From contig NZ_QVMM01000004.1 of NCBI RefSeq assembly GCF_010501065.1, positions 62,001 through 126,000 of the forward strand: a stretch of 64,000 bases of DNA, in the 5' to 3' direction. This stretch comes from Dysgonomonas sp. 216 (GTDB lineage Bacteria > Bacteroidota > Bacteroidia > Bacteroidales > Dysgonomonadaceae). The notes below the pieces were generated by a model, which saw only the letters and a list, made by a program, of their open reading frames with translations, was not told the origin of the DNA and made no database searches. A program made the position numbers and the translations under genes. Positions 8,649 through 18,630 of the stretch are shown here, in pieces (position 1 is the stretch's first letter; every line of letters begins with the position of its first letter).

Positions 8649-10052
8649 TCATTGCCTCAAAATCACATCTTCGCTAATATCAGGAATATTAGACGTGCGT
8701 ATGCGCCATTCCTGTGGATAAAGATTATTAGCCCTGTTTCCTATATTCTTCACAAAGCCTAAAGGTACATTCATATAACACACCAAAACATAACCCTTTG
8801 GCGCAGAATGGTCTAGAACTATAGTTTCTTTCCGAAGATATGCGATAGCAGTCTTCCAATCAAGCTCGTAGGAAGGGAATGTTTCTTTATTTATTTCAGA
8901 AGACATGGCTAATGAGTGAGCCGGAATAAAATCCTTACCTTTTAGCGTTCCTAATTGTACTCCACCTGATACAACCCGTAACATAGAAGATACCATTTCA
9001 TACTCTGCCGCGAACTGTTCTGGTATGGCTTTCCAATTATCATTTTCCTGAAAGAAAGCATAATTTGCAGAATTCAATATGTAATCCTTATATATTCCAT
9101 CCAATTGGGTCTTTTTTCCTTTCCTATCTTTCGATTTGTTTTTAGTTTTCAGATTTCCTGTAGGTTCTTCATCTGCATTCTTCTGTATCACAGCCAAAAA
9201 GAAACCTTCTCCTTTTGTTTTATGAGGAAGAAAGCGATATACAGGTAAATTACCCTTTAATGCCCCTGTTATATTCCAACTTTCCACAATAGCCAGTTCG
9301 ATGGGACTTGCTCCCAAATTTTCACAAAACCAAAGCACATTGTCTTCATTTTCGTCGGCATTATACGTACATGTGCTGTAAATAAGCATACCTCCGGGTT
9401 TCAAAGCATTCCAAATATCAGCAACAATACGTTGTTGACGCTCCTTACACAGTTGCACATTAGCTTCCGACCATTCGGATAAGGCTGTTTCATCTTTTCT
9501 GAACATTCCTTCTCCCGAACATGGTGCATCAACCAATATCAAATCGAAAAAACTTGTAAGTTTTCCTATTTCAGACGGATCGTTATTTGTTACTATATTG
9601 TTCGCCTTACCCCACTTTGTTATATTTTCCGACAATATATTTGCCCGGCTACGTATCACTTCGTTCGAAACCAACAGGCTATTATCAGACAATAAAGACA
9701 TTAACAATGTAGACTTGCCTCCGGGAGCAGCACACAAATCCAATACCTTTAATCCGTCCTTATTCGCCATACATTGACGAAAAGCCTGCTCTACAAACAT
9801 TGAAGAAGCCTCTTGCGGATAATAACAACCAGCATGAAAAAGTGGATCGAAGGTAAATTTCGGACGCTTCGGCAAATAGTAGCCTGTATGACACCACCCT
9901 ACTCTTTCGTTGTTTTTTAGCGGTTGGTTATATTTCATCGAATTTAAACGAATACTTATCGGAGTTTCCTCTGTTAAAGCGTTTTCGAAAGCATCCCATT
10001 CTTCACCCAGAAGAGGTTTTGTACGTTCGATAAATTGTGGAGGTAAATTCAT
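8649..10052 (-). CDS. RsmF/NOL1-NOP2-Sun family rRNA cytosine-C5 methyltransferase
   Basis: 467 residues. The SAM-binding motif LDLCAAPGGKST is near 125; the two motif cysteines are in DAPCSGEGMFRKD and STCTYNADENE, the pair that forms the covalent intermediate and releases product in m5C methyltransferases. The C-terminal third matches the RsmF-type RNA-binding extension. It most likely methylates a cytosine of 16S rRNA; which one is inferred only by homology. A -7 box TACTTTTG on the minus strand at 10110-10103 nearly touches the divergent promoter of the next gene. Confidence 0.88.
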   Translation of the reverse strand: MNLPPQFIERTKPLLGEEWDAFENALTEETPISIRLNSMKYNQPLKNNERVGWCHTGYYLPKRPKFTFDPLFHAGCYYPQEASSMFVEQAFRQCMANKDGLKVLDLCAAPGGKSTLLMSLLSDNSLLVSNEVIRSRANILSENITKWGKANNIVTNNDPSEIGKLTSFFDLILVDAPCSGEGMFRKDETALSEWSEANVQLCKERQQRIVADIWNALKPGGMLIYSTCTYNADENEDNVLWFCENLGASPIELAIVESWNITGALKGNLPVYRFLPHKTKGEGFFLAVIQKNADEEPTGNLKTKNKSKDRKGKKTQLDGIYKDYILNSANYAFFQENDNWKAIPEQFAAEYEMVSSMLRVVSGGVQLGTLKGKDFIPAHSLAMSSEINKETFPSYELDWKTAIAYLRKETIVLDHSAPKGYVLVCYMNVPLGFVKNIGNRANNLYPQEWRIRTSNIPDISEDVILRQ

Positions 10053-10102
10053 TTATTGCCTAATCTTTTTTAGATTACCGATTCTTAATTCCATATATTA
10101 GG

Positions 10103-10120
10103 CAAAAGTATGTATTTTTG
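10103..10120. promoter_or_regulatory. Back-to-back divergent -7 boxes
   Basis: TACTTTTG on the minus strand (10110-10103) faces the RsmF-like gene and TATTTTTG on the plus strand (10113-10120) faces the methylase. The boxes are 2 bp apart, so two RNA polymerases could hardly bind at once. No convincing TTTG at -33 is seen for either. Confidence 0.55.
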
Positions 10121-10154
10121 CACAAACAAAAACAATTTCAACGGCAAGAGATAT

Positions 10155-10859
10155 ATGCAAACTTCGCTTTTCCTTATTCCTGTTACTTTGGGAGATACTA
10201 CAATAGATAAAGTTTTACCTGCTTATAACAGGGAAATAATACTACAGATAAAATATTTCATTGTAGAAAATATACGTTCGGCAAGACGTTTTTTAAAAAA
10301 AACAGATCAGTCGATAAATATTGACGAACTTACGTTTTTCGAACTGAACAAGCATACCAAATCCACCGACATCGATAATTATTTGCAACCCATGGCTAAA
10401 GGTTTTAATGTTGGAGTTATATCCGAGGCCGGATGTCCTGCTATTGCCGATCCGGGTGCCGATATTGTAGCCATTGCCCAACAAAAAAATTATAAAGTGG
10501 TGCCATTGGTTGGTCCTTCGTCTATACTTATGTCGTTGATGGCATCCGGCTTTAACGGACAAAGCTTTGCTTTTCATGGTTATCTTCCCATAGATGCAAA
10601 CGAAAGGATTAAAACGATAAAGAACCTTGAGCAGCGTATATATAGCGAAAATCAGACACAGATATTCATAGAAACCCCTTACCGTAACGACAAACTGGTT
10701 GACGACATTATTAATAATTGCCGCCCATCAACTAAGCTTTGTATTGCTATGGATATTACTTGCGATGACGAGTTTATTAAAACATTACCTGTAAAAAACT
10801 GGATAAAGCAAAAACCTGATATGAATAAAAAACCCTGTATTTTTTTAATCTATAAATAA
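10155..10859 (+). CDS. RsmI-like tetrapyrrole-methylase-fold SAM-dependent methyltransferase
   Basis: 234 residues from ATG at 10155. The in-frame ATG at 10110 is rejected because it lies on the -7 box (10113-10120); MQTSLFLIPVTLGD is the typical beginning. GVISEAGCPAIADPGADIV and LVGPSSILMSLMASG are hallmark blocks of the family that includes RsmI (2'-O-methylation of C1402 in 16S rRNA). It is shorter than canonical RsmI (about 280), and as I recall Bacteroidetes keep such a short paralogue, so the target is uncertain. It ends convergently with the B3/B4 gene. Confidence 0.85.
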   Translation: MQTSLFLIPVTLGDTTIDKVLPAYNREIILQIKYFIVENIRSARRFLKKTDQSINIDELTFFELNKHTKSTDIDNYLQPMAKGFNVGVISEAGCPAIADPGADIVAIAQQKNYKVVPLVGPSSILMSLMASGFNGQSFAFHGYLPIDANERIKTIKNLEQRIYSENQTQIFIETPYRNDKLVDDIINNCRPSTKLCIAMDITCDDEFIKTLPVKNWIKQKPDMNKKPCIFLIYK

Positions 10860-10865
10860 TGCTCC

Positions 10866-11528
10866 TTAAAAGAACCACACCTCTCCATCATCGGACGAGG
10901 TGTATTTTTTTAATAAACTTTGCATTAACGCAACAGCTTCAGCCAAATTTTCCTTTCCTCCATATCCATTAAAGATAGCCAGTAAACTCGTAGTTTCTAA
11001 ATCGAGCTTAGTACGCTCGTTATCGCTGGTTGGTGTTCCTATTCCACCCACATTATCGCGATACACAGGTAGCCCTTCAATGTTTAACAGTCCACGCCCA
11101 ATTGCCTCATAAGGCTCATCAGTTTCTCCAACACCAAGAATTAATTTATCGCCCGATATCTTGTCGGCATCAAAACCACCTATCGAAAACCCTGTGCGGA
11201 TAGAAACAAGATTTATTAGATCGACCAAAGTATTCACTTTATATAATGGTATGCCTCGTACAATCCGTCGGCATAAACTTTCGGCAGACGGACGATACCG
11301 ATTCGGATCTTTTCCTAGTTTTTTATAAGCCTCGCGTGTAGCTTGTATTACCGGATTTGTTTTTATATCTTCAATTTTAAACTTCCCGATGTATTCCTGC
11401 GTATATTTCTCAATTTCGTTCCACAGCCCATCATTGTACAATGAATTTGAAACAGAAACCAATAATGCTGCACCAACAAACTGAGGGCAATTCTTTTTTA
11501 TTTTATCAGAGACTTCTATTGTAAGCAT
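10866..11528 (-). CDS. Free-standing B3/B4 domain protein
   Basis: 220 residues matching the B3/B4 domain of phenylalanyl-tRNA synthetase beta as a stand-alone protein (YKKLGKDPNRYRPSAESLCRR; GIPLYKVNTLVDLINLVSI; GFDADKI). In PheT this domain edits mischarged Tyr-tRNA-Phe; stand-alone members are thought to be editing or tRNA/amino-acid binding factors. That role is inferred here. It lies between the methylase and dnaA, with an 77-bp gap to dnaA. Its 3' end contains the terminator of the converging gene. Confidence 0.85.
   Translation of the reverse strand: MLTIEVSDKIKKNCPQFVGAALLVSVSNSLYNDGLWNEIEKYTQEYIGKFKIEDIKTNPVIQATREAYKKLGKDPNRYRPSAESLCRRIVRGIPLYKVNTLVDLINLVSIRTGFSIGGFDADKISGDKLILGVGETDEPYEAIGRGLLNIEGLPVYRDNVGGIGTPTSDNERTKLDLETTSLLAIFNGYGGKENLAEAVALMQSLLKKYTSSDDGEVWFF
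10877..10911 (+). terminator. Terminator of the methylase gene, inside the 3' end of the B3/B4 gene
   Basis: ACACCTC (10877-10883) pairs with GAGGTGT (10897-10903), followed by ATTTTTTT on the plus strand. The same bases encode the C-terminal residues of the opposing B3/B4 protein. Confidence 0.75.
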
Positions 11529-11605
11529 ATTCCGGATAATAAATATTTAAACAACAAAGCCGGATTTTATAAAAAATTCCGGCTCGTTAGTTAGTTCCAT
11601 TTCTA

Positions 11606-13006
11606 TTATAGTCTTAATCGCTTTTCTATCTCGGCAATATCGTTACGGAACGATTTATCAACCTCTATCTGATCTTTCACTATTTTGCAGGCATGTAATA
11701 CTGTTGCATGATTCTTTTTACCAATAACAGTACCTATCTGCGTTAGCGACATCTCGGTATATTGTTTCGAGAGATACATTGTTACCTGACGAGCCTGAAC
11801 AATCTCACGTTTACGCGACGAGGTATGTATTAATTCATTCTTAATATTATAATGCTGACACACTACATCCGCAATAATATCAATAGTCAATTTCTTTTTT
11901 TCTATTTTCTTTATCGCCTGTCCTATAACCCTTTTTGCCAACGATAAATCGATATCCTTGCTATAGATTACAGAATGAGCCATCAACGATACTATAACCC
12001 CCTCAAGATCCCTTACATTTTCGGTAACATTTTCAGCAATAAAATCCACAACATCTTCGGGAATCGTAAGCCCGTCATGTAAAATCTTGTTTTCAAGAAT
12101 CTTCAATCGTAAAGTTTTATCAGGACTTTCGAGTTTAGTGGTCAGTCCCCAACGGAAACGAGTCAATAATCTTTCTTCAACCCCTTGCAAATCGGCCGGA
12201 GCCTTATCCGAAGTAAGAATTAATTGCTTATTATTCTGATGTAAGTGATTAAATATGTGGAATAGTGTATTTTGTGTTTTCTCTAACCCTATAAGTTCTT
12301 GTATGTCATCAATAATAAGAACATCTATACCCTGATAGAAATTAATAAAATCGTTAACCGTGTTATTACGGGTCGAATCGGTAAATTGTACTTTAAACAA
12401 ATGAGCCGATACATATAATACTCTCTTCTCCGGATATAATTCTTTAATTCTTGTACCTATCGCATGGCATATGTGCGTTTTTCCCACACCAGATGATCCG
12501 TGCATAAATAAAGGATTAAAAGCTGTTTTTCCCGGATTCTTAGCAATAGCCTCACCTGCTGTCCGAGCCAATTTATTACTCTCGCCTTCGAAAAAGTTAT
12601 CGAACGTGTACTTCGGATTCAACTGCGAATCGAATTCGTCTGTTACCGCTTTCTTAAAAGGACTAGGAATCTTATTAGCGTTTTTAGGTGTGATTTTATC
12701 AATACCTAATGACTTAGTTTCGCTACGATAATCAACTAAAGTATTAGACGTATTTTCGATAAGCGTCCGATAGTTAAGTTCTGTATCAGCACCAACAACT
12801 CTATATAAAGTAATTCTTAACAGATCAACAAATTTTTCTTCCAAGTATTCGTAGAAGAACTGGCTTGGAACCTGAATAGTAAAAACTTTCCCATCATAGC
12901 TCAGCGGCACAATAGGCAGGAACCATGTTTTAAAAGTTGCATCAGGTACATTATCCTGGATTACTTTCAAGCAATCTTCCCACAATTTATTTACTTTGTC
13001 GATCAT
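11606..13006 (-). CDS. dnaA: Chromosomal replication initiator protein DnaA
   Basis: 466 residues with the full four-domain plan: DnaB/DiaA-interacting N-terminus ([13 protein letters not shown]), variable linker (about 90-130), AAA+ core with Walker [10 protein letters not shown] near 170 and Walker B VLIIDDIQ, and DNA-binding domain IV with the signature [13 protein letters not shown] near the C-terminus. Binds DnaA boxes with ATP and opens the replication origin. The 5' flank has no clear DnaA box, and dnaN/recF are not adjacent, so oriC is probably elsewhere. B3/B4, dnaA, MCE protein and amidase follow on one strand. Confidence 0.97.
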   Translation of the reverse strand: MIDKVNKLWEDCLKVIQDNVPDATFKTWFLPIVPLSYDGKVFTIQVPSQFFYEYLEEKFVDLLRITLYRVVGADTELNYRTLIENTSNTLVDYRSETKSLGIDKITPKNANKIPSPFKKAVTDEFDSQLNPKYTFDNFFEGESNKLARTAGEAIAKNPGKTAFNPLFMHGSSGVGKTHICHAIGTRIKELYPEKRVLYVSAHLFKVQFTDSTRNNTVNDFINFYQGIDVLIIDDIQELIGLEKTQNTLFHIFNHLHQNNKQLILTSDKAPADLQGVEERLLTRFRWGLTTKLESPDKTLRLKILENKILHDGLTIPEDVVDFIAENVTENVRDLEGVIVSLMAHSVIYSKDIDLSLAKRVIGQAIKKIEKKKLTIDIIADVVCQHYNIKNELIHTSSRKREIVQARQVTMYLSKQYTEMSLTQIGTVIGKKNHATVLHACKIVKDQIEVDKSFRNDIAEIEKRLRL

Positions 13007-13331
13007 GATTATTTTTTATTGTATTCCCAGTTTTAATATTCGAACTACAAAAATCTATTATTTTTTCTTCAAAAACAATTGCTCTTAAATTTGCTTTTTC
13101 ATCAAACCCTGTATCTTTCTACAAATCAGCAAATTACACCCCTCCACAACAAACTTTGATAAATAACAGGGCTAAAAAGTCTTAACTGATTGTAAGTTAG
13201 AAATATAAAAATAAATATAGTATTATACATTTATAGTATTACAGGACAACGGAACGTTTCAGACCTCCGTTTGATAAGGTTATGTTAAAAATAGCAGCAA
13301 ATCACTATTTAGACGTAATCTAAATAACACT
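13007..13331. other. dnaA 5' region, AT-rich, no DnaA boxes found
   Basis: 325 bp without a gene. I looked for TTATNCACA and its complement and found only a 7/9 match (TTATACATT near 13222). Inverted repeats AACGGA..TCCGTT (near 13250-13275) and TTTAGA-CGTAA-TCTAAA (about 13310-13325) are present; either could belong to the leader of dnaA or the end of the MCE gene. No classic promoter was recognised. Confidence 0.5.
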
Positions 13332-14225
13332 TTAAAAAACTTTTACGTTTATATACCTTCCCGGATTCTCTTTCACATCCTTCAACAAAAGAGATGCATT
13401 ATTTAAAGTTATATTTATACTATCATATAACTGCTTATCGTTCAACAACAAACCTAAAGAATTATCCTTAGAATTTATTTTTGATGTCAGGGTTTCAAGG
13501 TTCTTCATCGTTTGGTTTATCGACTGATAAGTAGCCTCTATATCCATATTATTAGCCTTGCCTGTCAACTTTTTTATATCTTCCGAGGCTGATGCAACAT
13601 TTGAGGTTATCGTCGGAATATCCTTGTTTAAATTAGCCAATAACAAACTCAATTGTTTAGTCGAAACATTCAGTTGATTTGTTATCTGCTCAACATTGTC
13701 TACCGATTGATTTAGCGCCGGATTATTCACTATAACCTGTAAGCCGACTAATATAGAGTCGATTTTAGGCAACAACCCTGAAAATTGGGGTAACAGGTTA
13801 CTCGATAAAGATTCCATCATACCCGTATTACGTATTCCCTTTATCAAATCGTCCGACGAATGATATGTTTTCGACTCATAGTCGGGTTTAAATAATACCT
13901 TTGCTCCGCCTATGAAAGAATTATCTAATTCAAATACACTTCCTTTGGGTATATCTATACCCTTATTCAGATTTATGCCTACTAATATATTTCGTGGATT
14001 ATCTGAATCCATCTTTATCGAATGCACAAGCCCCACCTGAAGCCCATTCATAACAACCGGACTGGATAAAACTAGATCGGTCACATCTTCAAAAACAACA
14101 GTATACGAGTTTGCCGGACGAAAGATATTAATTCCCTTCAAAAAACTAATACCAAAATACAGTATAAGAATACTTATAACAAAAGCAACCCCTATCTTCA
14201 ACTCTTTTGAAATTCTCTTTTTCAT
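13332..14225 (-). CDS. MlaD-like MCE family lipid transport protein
   Basis: 297 residues. After a short basic N-terminus there is one membrane span (about 10-28) and an MCE domain (about 38-115, with VVFEDVTDLVLSSPVVMNGLQVG), then a long helical tail (DNVEQITNQLNVSTKQLSLLLANL) of the type that builds periplasmic tubes. MCE proteins bind phospholipid between inner and outer membranes with an ABC transporter (MlaFE), which is not adjacent. It follows the amidase by 62 bp on the same strand, a pairing I recall from Bacteroidales. Confidence 0.88.
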   Translation of the reverse strand: MKKRISKELKIGVAFVISILILYFGISFLKGINIFRPANSYTVVFEDVTDLVLSSPVVMNGLQVGLVHSIKMDSDNPRNILVGINLNKGIDIPKGSVFELDNSFIGGAKVLFKPDYESKTYHSSDDLIKGIRNTGMMESLSSNLLPQFSGLLPKIDSILVGLQVIVNNPALNQSVDNVEQITNQLNVSTKQLSLLLANLNKDIPTITSNVASASEDIKKLTGKANNMDIEATYQSINQTMKNLETLTSKINSKDNSLGLLLNDKQLYDSINITLNNASLLLKDVKENPGRYINVKVF

Positions 14226-14287
14226 TGATCTTTTTATTTTCGAAAATGTAACCTAATTATATCTTTTATCTACAGTAGTATATATAT

Positions 14288-15661
14288 CTACTTCATCCGT
14301 TTTCCGTTTTTAAACTCAATAACAAATGCATCCGGAAATTTCGAACTAATCTTACGTCTTAATCTATGTGCTTCGCTCTTATCTGTTGTCGATCCATAAG
14401 TATATTTGTAATATCCGCCATCGTAATATGAATCGACAGGCGAAACACCTTTCAATTGAGACGAATTTGCCGATAATTCAGTTTTACTTATAAAAAACTG
14501 AACACGATATTCTACTGCATCAGCAGGAATTGAACTTTCTACTTTCGCCTGTTTTTCAACAGTTTTAACCTCAGGCTCCGATTTAGATACAGCCGGAGTA
14601 GCGGGCTTCACTATTGTTTTTGGCACAGGCTGCGATTGAACAGGCAATACAACAGTATCTTCACTCTTCTTTGTTTCATTTTGAGGTTTAGCAACTACCG
14701 GATCTTGTTTTGGTTTTTTATAATATCTGGTTGTACCCGAAGTGGAAACATTCGACGCCTGTACTTTCTCGGCACTTTCGGTTTTTACGTCAATTTGCTC
14801 TGATACAACTATTTTATTCTGTTCAGAAACTTCTGCAACCTCTTCATTTACAATTGACATTGCCGAAACATCTGCAACTATCTCGCTACTCGCACCTCTC
14901 TTATCTATAATACCTTTATATTTTTTGAATCCCGAATATATAGCATTTGCCAAGCCACGTTTACCAATTGTTGACGACATATATTTTGCCTCTATCGGAT
15001 TGCTGATATATCCCAACTCAATCAGAACACTAGGCATAGCAGTATCTACAAGTACCCAAAAGCCCGATTGCCTGACTCCATTATCTACACGTTTAGCTTC
15101 CGTTTTAAAGGCATTCTGTATATATGACGCTAACTCGATGCTCTGGGTCATATGTTTCGATGCTTCAAACTCGATCATTATATCGAATTCAGGAGAATTT
15201 GAATTATATTTTTTATATTTTTCCTGATAGTTATCCTCATACATTACAGCTGCATTTTCTCTTCGGGCAGCCTCCAGATTTTCATTCGACCGATGAAGTC
15301 CCAATGTATAAGTTTCGGCACCATACGCCGTAGATTTTATTGCCTTTGTTGAATTAGTGTGAATAGAAATAAACAAATCCGCTTTCGCTCTGTTTGCTAT
15401 ACGAGGTCGTTCATAAATATCAACAGCAACGTCAGTTTTACGCGTGTATATCACTTTCGCATCTGGATGATTATCTTCAATCAATTTTCCTAGATAAAGA
15501 GCAACATCCAGATTAATATCTTTTTCTCTTATTTTTCCTCTCACTGCTCCGGGATCACGTCCCCCGTGACCGGGATCTATTACCACTATAAATTTATCGG
15601 CAGCAAGAGCAATATCTCCGATTGTGAATAAAGCTACAAGCAACAATAATAGTTTTTTCAT
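14288..15661 (-). CDS. N-acetylmuramoyl-L-alanine amidase with SPOR-like C-terminus
   Basis: 457 residues. Signal peptide 1-20 (cleavage after ALA), then an amidase_3 domain with zinc ligands in VIDPGHGGRDPGA (His32), FISIHTNS and the catalytic glutamate in SVLIELGYISN. It cleaves the amide bond between N-acetylmuramic acid and L-alanine in periplasmic peptidoglycan, usually during cell separation. A Pro/Lys/Glu-rich linker (about 250-380) leads to a last domain (about 383-457) resembling SPOR, which binds denuded glycan at the septum; the SPOR call is tentative. Transcribed ahead of the MCE gene. Confidence 0.92.
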   Translation of the reverse strand: MKKLLLLLVALFTIGDIALAADKFIVVIDPGHGGRDPGAVRGKIREKDINLDVALYLGKLIEDNHPDAKVIYTRKTDVAVDIYERPRIANRAKADLFISIHTNSTKAIKSTAYGAETYTLGLHRSNENLEAARRENAAVMYEDNYQEKYKKYNSNSPEFDIMIEFEASKHMTQSIELASYIQNAFKTEAKRVDNGVRQSGFWVLVDTAMPSVLIELGYISNPIEAKYMSSTIGKRGLANAIYSGFKKYKGIIDKRGASSEIVADVSAMSIVNEEVAEVSEQNKIVVSEQIDVKTESAEKVQASNVSTSGTTRYYKKPKQDPVVAKPQNETKKSEDTVVLPVQSQPVPKTIVKPATPAVSKSEPEVKTVEKQAKVESSIPADAVEYRVQFFISKTELSANSSQLKGVSPVDSYYDGGYYKYTYGSTTDKSEAHRLRRKISSKFPDAFVIEFKNGKRMK

Positions 15662-15673
15662 ACCATAAATATT

Positions 15674-16690
15674 CTAGTTGTTTTCAGGTTTCTTATAAAC
15701 AACTTCATTTTTCAATTCTTTATTTGTAAAAAAATCCAGGATATTATCCATAGTTGTCATAGCAATATTTGTCATGGCTTCTTTTGTAAAAAATGCCTGA
15801 TGAGATGTCACTATTACATTATTAAATGATAATAACCGGGCTAGAGTTTCGTCCGTAAGAACTTTATCCGAGAAATCTTCATAAAAATATGCGCTTTCCT
15901 CTTCATATACATCAAGACCGGCAAAGCCAACCTTTCCACTAACCAACCCATCAATTAAATGTTTTGTATGAATAAGCTTACCTCTACCTGTATTGACAAT
16001 CATTACACCATCCTTCATTTTTTCGATTGATTTGTCGCAAATCATATATTCTGTTTCCTTTGTCAATGGACAATGAAGGGTTATGATATCAGCCTGACGA
16101 TAAATTTCCTCGAGGCTCGTATATTCAAGTCCTATTTTTTCAGCAAATTCGTTATTGGGATAAAGATCGTAAGCTAAAACCCTCATGCCTAACCCCTTCA
16201 TCAATTCAACAACTACTCTACCAATTTTACCGGTGCCTATCACTCCAATAGTTTTCCCACACATATCAAAACCAAGAAAACCATTCAACGAAAAATTATT
16301 ATCCTTTGTTCTCCAAAATGCTCTATGTATACGGCGGTTCAGGCTTAACATCAGAGCCAATGTATGTTCTGCTATGGCATGAGGCGAATACTCAGGAACT
16401 CGAACCACTGTAATTCGTCCTGCTGCCGAAGCTATATCGACATTATTAAAGCCTGCACAGCGTAAGGCTATAAGTTTTACTCCCAACGATACCAATTTAT
16501 TTATAACAGCAGCATCAATCACTGCGTTAACAAATACACATACGGCATCGCACTCACTAGCAAGTATTACATTATGAATATCAAGATGTTCCTTATGAAA
16601 TCTTAATTGAAAACCGTACTTCTCATTTACCGTATTAAAGTTATCGATATCATATTTTTTTGCATCGAAAACCGCAATTCTGTACGACAT
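15674..16690 (-). CDS. ldhA: D-lactate dehydrogenase (LdhA type)
   Basis: 338 residues. Pattern fits the fermentative D-lactate dehydrogenase branch: AVFDAKKYDIDNF at the N-terminus, Rossmann GVIGTGKIG near 143-151, and the catalytic residues Arg (NTGRGK), Glu (DVYEEES) and His (TSHQAF). It reduces pyruvate to D-lactate with NADH in the cytoplasm. Only 12 bp precede the amidase start, so read-through is likely. A -7 box TACTTTTG sits at 16733-16726 on the minus strand, 36 bp upstream of the ATG. Confidence 0.88.
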   Translation of the reverse strand: MSYRIAVFDAKKYDIDNFNTVNEKYGFQLRFHKEHLDIHNVILASECDAVCVFVNAVIDAAVINKLVSLGVKLIALRCAGFNNVDIASAAGRITVVRVPEYSPHAIAEHTLALMLSLNRRIHRAFWRTKDNNFSLNGFLGFDMCGKTIGVIGTGKIGRVVVELMKGLGMRVLAYDLYPNNEFAEKIGLEYTSLEEIYRQADIITLHCPLTKETEYMICDKSIEKMKDGVMIVNTGRGKLIHTKHLIDGLVSGKVGFAGLDVYEEESAYFYEDFSDKVLTDETLARLLSFNNVIVTSHQAFFTKEAMTNIAMTTMDNILDFFTNKELKNEVVYKKPENN

Positions 16691-16900
16691 ATATATTCAA
16701 AATTTGTGTTAGCAAAACTCTCATGCAAAAGTAAATAAAATAAGCTAAAAACCATAAGCTTTAAAAGGTATTAGCTTCTGCCCACTTACAATTTTTCTGC
16801 ATTTTCACATTTACTTGCATTTTAGCATCTAACTATTAGTATTACAATATTCATCTTATAAACAAATAAAAATCGCTTATGTTTGGATTTAAAAACAAAA

Positions 16901-16922
16901 AGAGAAGACTAATGCCTTCTCT
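16901..16922 (-). terminator. Terminator of rny
   Basis: On the minus strand AGAGAAG and CTTCTCT form a 7-bp stem followed by TTTTGTTTTT. It lies about 30 bp after the rny stop codon. Confidence 0.75.
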
Positions 16923-16953
16923 TTCTCTTAATATATCAATAATAAAAATTATA

Positions 16954-18483
16954 CTATTTAGCAAAACTTACTGCTCGGGTTTCACGTATTACTGTAATTT
17001 TTACTTGTCCCGGATAAGTCATTTCATCTTGAATTTTCTTTGCTATTTCATTCGACAAAGTTTCAGTTTCAACATCACTTATCTTGTCAGCACCAACTAT
17101 AACCCGAAGTTCGCGTCCGGCTTGTATCGCATAAGTTTTTAACACTCCCGGATATGCCAATGCTAATTGCTCTAAATCGTTAAGCCTTTTTATATAAGCT
17201 TCAACAATCTCGCGACGAGCCCCCGGACGTGCGCCCGATATTGCATCACAAACCTGAACTATAGGAGCTAGCAAACTTGTCATTTCTACTTCATCGTGGT
17301 GAGCACCTATAGCATTACAAATATCCGGTTTTTCCTTATATTTTTCAGCCAATTTCATACCCAACAATGCGTGAGGCAATTCCGGCTCATCATCTGGCAC
17401 TTTCCCTATATCATGTAATAGGCCTGCACGTTTAGCCTTTTTCACATTCAATCCTAACTCCGATGCCATTATAGCACACAAATTAGCTGTTTCTCTGGCA
17501 TGTTGAAGTAAGTTTTGTCCGTACGACGAGCGATACTTCATTTTCCCCACTAAGCGTATCAATTCAGGGTGTAAACCGTGTATCCCCAAATCTATAGCTG
17601 TACGCTTACCCGTTTCTATAATTTCTTCTTCTATCTGTTTCTTTACCTTAGCTACAACCTCTTCAATACGTGCAGGGTGAATACGTCCATCCGCAACTAA
17701 TTGATGCAAAGCCAATCGGGCAATTTCTCTCCTTACCGGATCGAATCCCGAAAGCACAATTGCCTCTGGTGTATCATCTACAATAATTTCTACACCTGTA
17801 GCAGCTTCTAACGCTCTGATATTGCGCCCTTCGCGACCGATAATGCGTCCTTTAATTTCGTCAGACTCAATATGAAAAACAGTAATAGCATTCTCTATAG
17901 CTGTTTCGGTTGCTACACGCTGAATAGATTGGATGACTATTTTCTTTGCTTCTTTATTTGCGGTCATCTTAGCCTCTTCCATTATTTCATTAATGTACGA
18001 CTGTGCACCTGTTTGAGCCTCATCCTTAAGAGCCTCTACCAATTTCTCTTTCAACTCTTCAGCCGACAATCCCGACAAAGCCTCTAAACGCTCAACCTCT
18101 TGTTTATGCAACTTTTCGAGGTCTTGTTTTTTCTTCTCTACTATTTCGAGTTGTGTATCCAGATTTTCTTTAACAACTTCAACTTCGTTTTTACGACGCT
18201 GAAGGTCTTCTTGTTTCTGGTTTAAACTTTGCTCACGCTGCTTCATCTTGTTTTCGGCAACTTGCAACTTCGAATTACGGTTATTTACTTCTTGTTCAAA
18301 TTCCGATTTCATTTGAAGCGCCTGCTCTTTTACCTCAAGCAACTTATTTTTCTTTATCACATCCGACTCTCGTTCGGCTTCGTTTATAAGCCTCTTGTAT
18401 TTCGAATTCGAAACGGAGTTTAATATTACCCACGTCAGAATTCCTCCTAATACAAAGGCTATTACACCTATAATTATTTCCAT
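16954..18483 (-). CDS. rny: Ribonuclease Y
   Basis: 509 residues, standard length. N-terminal membrane anchor (about 3-22), a long coiled coil (about 25-190), a KH RNA-binding domain ([18 protein letters not shown]) and an HD metal-dependent hydrolase domain with [14 protein letters not shown]. Membrane-bound endoribonuclease that starts decay and processing of mRNA. It lies downstream of zapA on the same strand, separated by 147 bp, and ends at its own terminator (16901-16922). The only RNase Y-type gene in the window. Confidence 0.97.
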   Translation of the reverse strand: MEIIIGVIAFVLGGILTWVILNSVSNSKYKRLINEAERESDVIKKNKLLEVKEQALQMKSEFEQEVNNRNSKLQVAENKMKQREQSLNQKQEDLQRRKNEVEVVKENLDTQLEIVEKKKQDLEKLHKQEVERLEALSGLSAEELKEKLVEALKDEAQTGAQSYINEIMEEAKMTANKEAKKIVIQSIQRVATETAIENAITVFHIESDEIKGRIIGREGRNIRALEAATGVEIIVDDTPEAIVLSGFDPVRREIARLALHQLVADGRIHPARIEEVVAKVKKQIEEEIIETGKRTAIDLGIHGLHPELIRLVGKMKYRSSYGQNLLQHARETANLCAIMASELGLNVKKAKRAGLLHDIGKVPDDEPELPHALLGMKLAEKYKEKPDICNAIGAHHDEVEMTSLLAPIVQVCDAISGARPGARREIVEAYIKRLNDLEQLALAYPGVLKTYAIQAGRELRVIVGADKISDVETETLSNEIAKKIQDEMTYPGQVKITVIRETRAVSFAK

Positions 18484-18630
18484 ATCTCAATATTATATAT
18501 TCTTGTTAATTATTATTCAATTATTATAAACTTTACCTTATAATGCAAAAAAGCACCAAACTAAGGATAACAATAAACCTTAATTGGCGCAAAATGTATT
18601 TCCAAAATATAAAACCGAAAACAGGACAAT

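Noticed and set aside
10110..10154. Upstream in-frame ATG of the methylase at 10110
   Set aside because: It lies on the -7 box and would precede the transcript start; the family begins at 10155.
13007..13331. Replication origin next to dnaA
   Set aside because: No DnaA-box cluster, and neighbouring genes are not the usual origin set.
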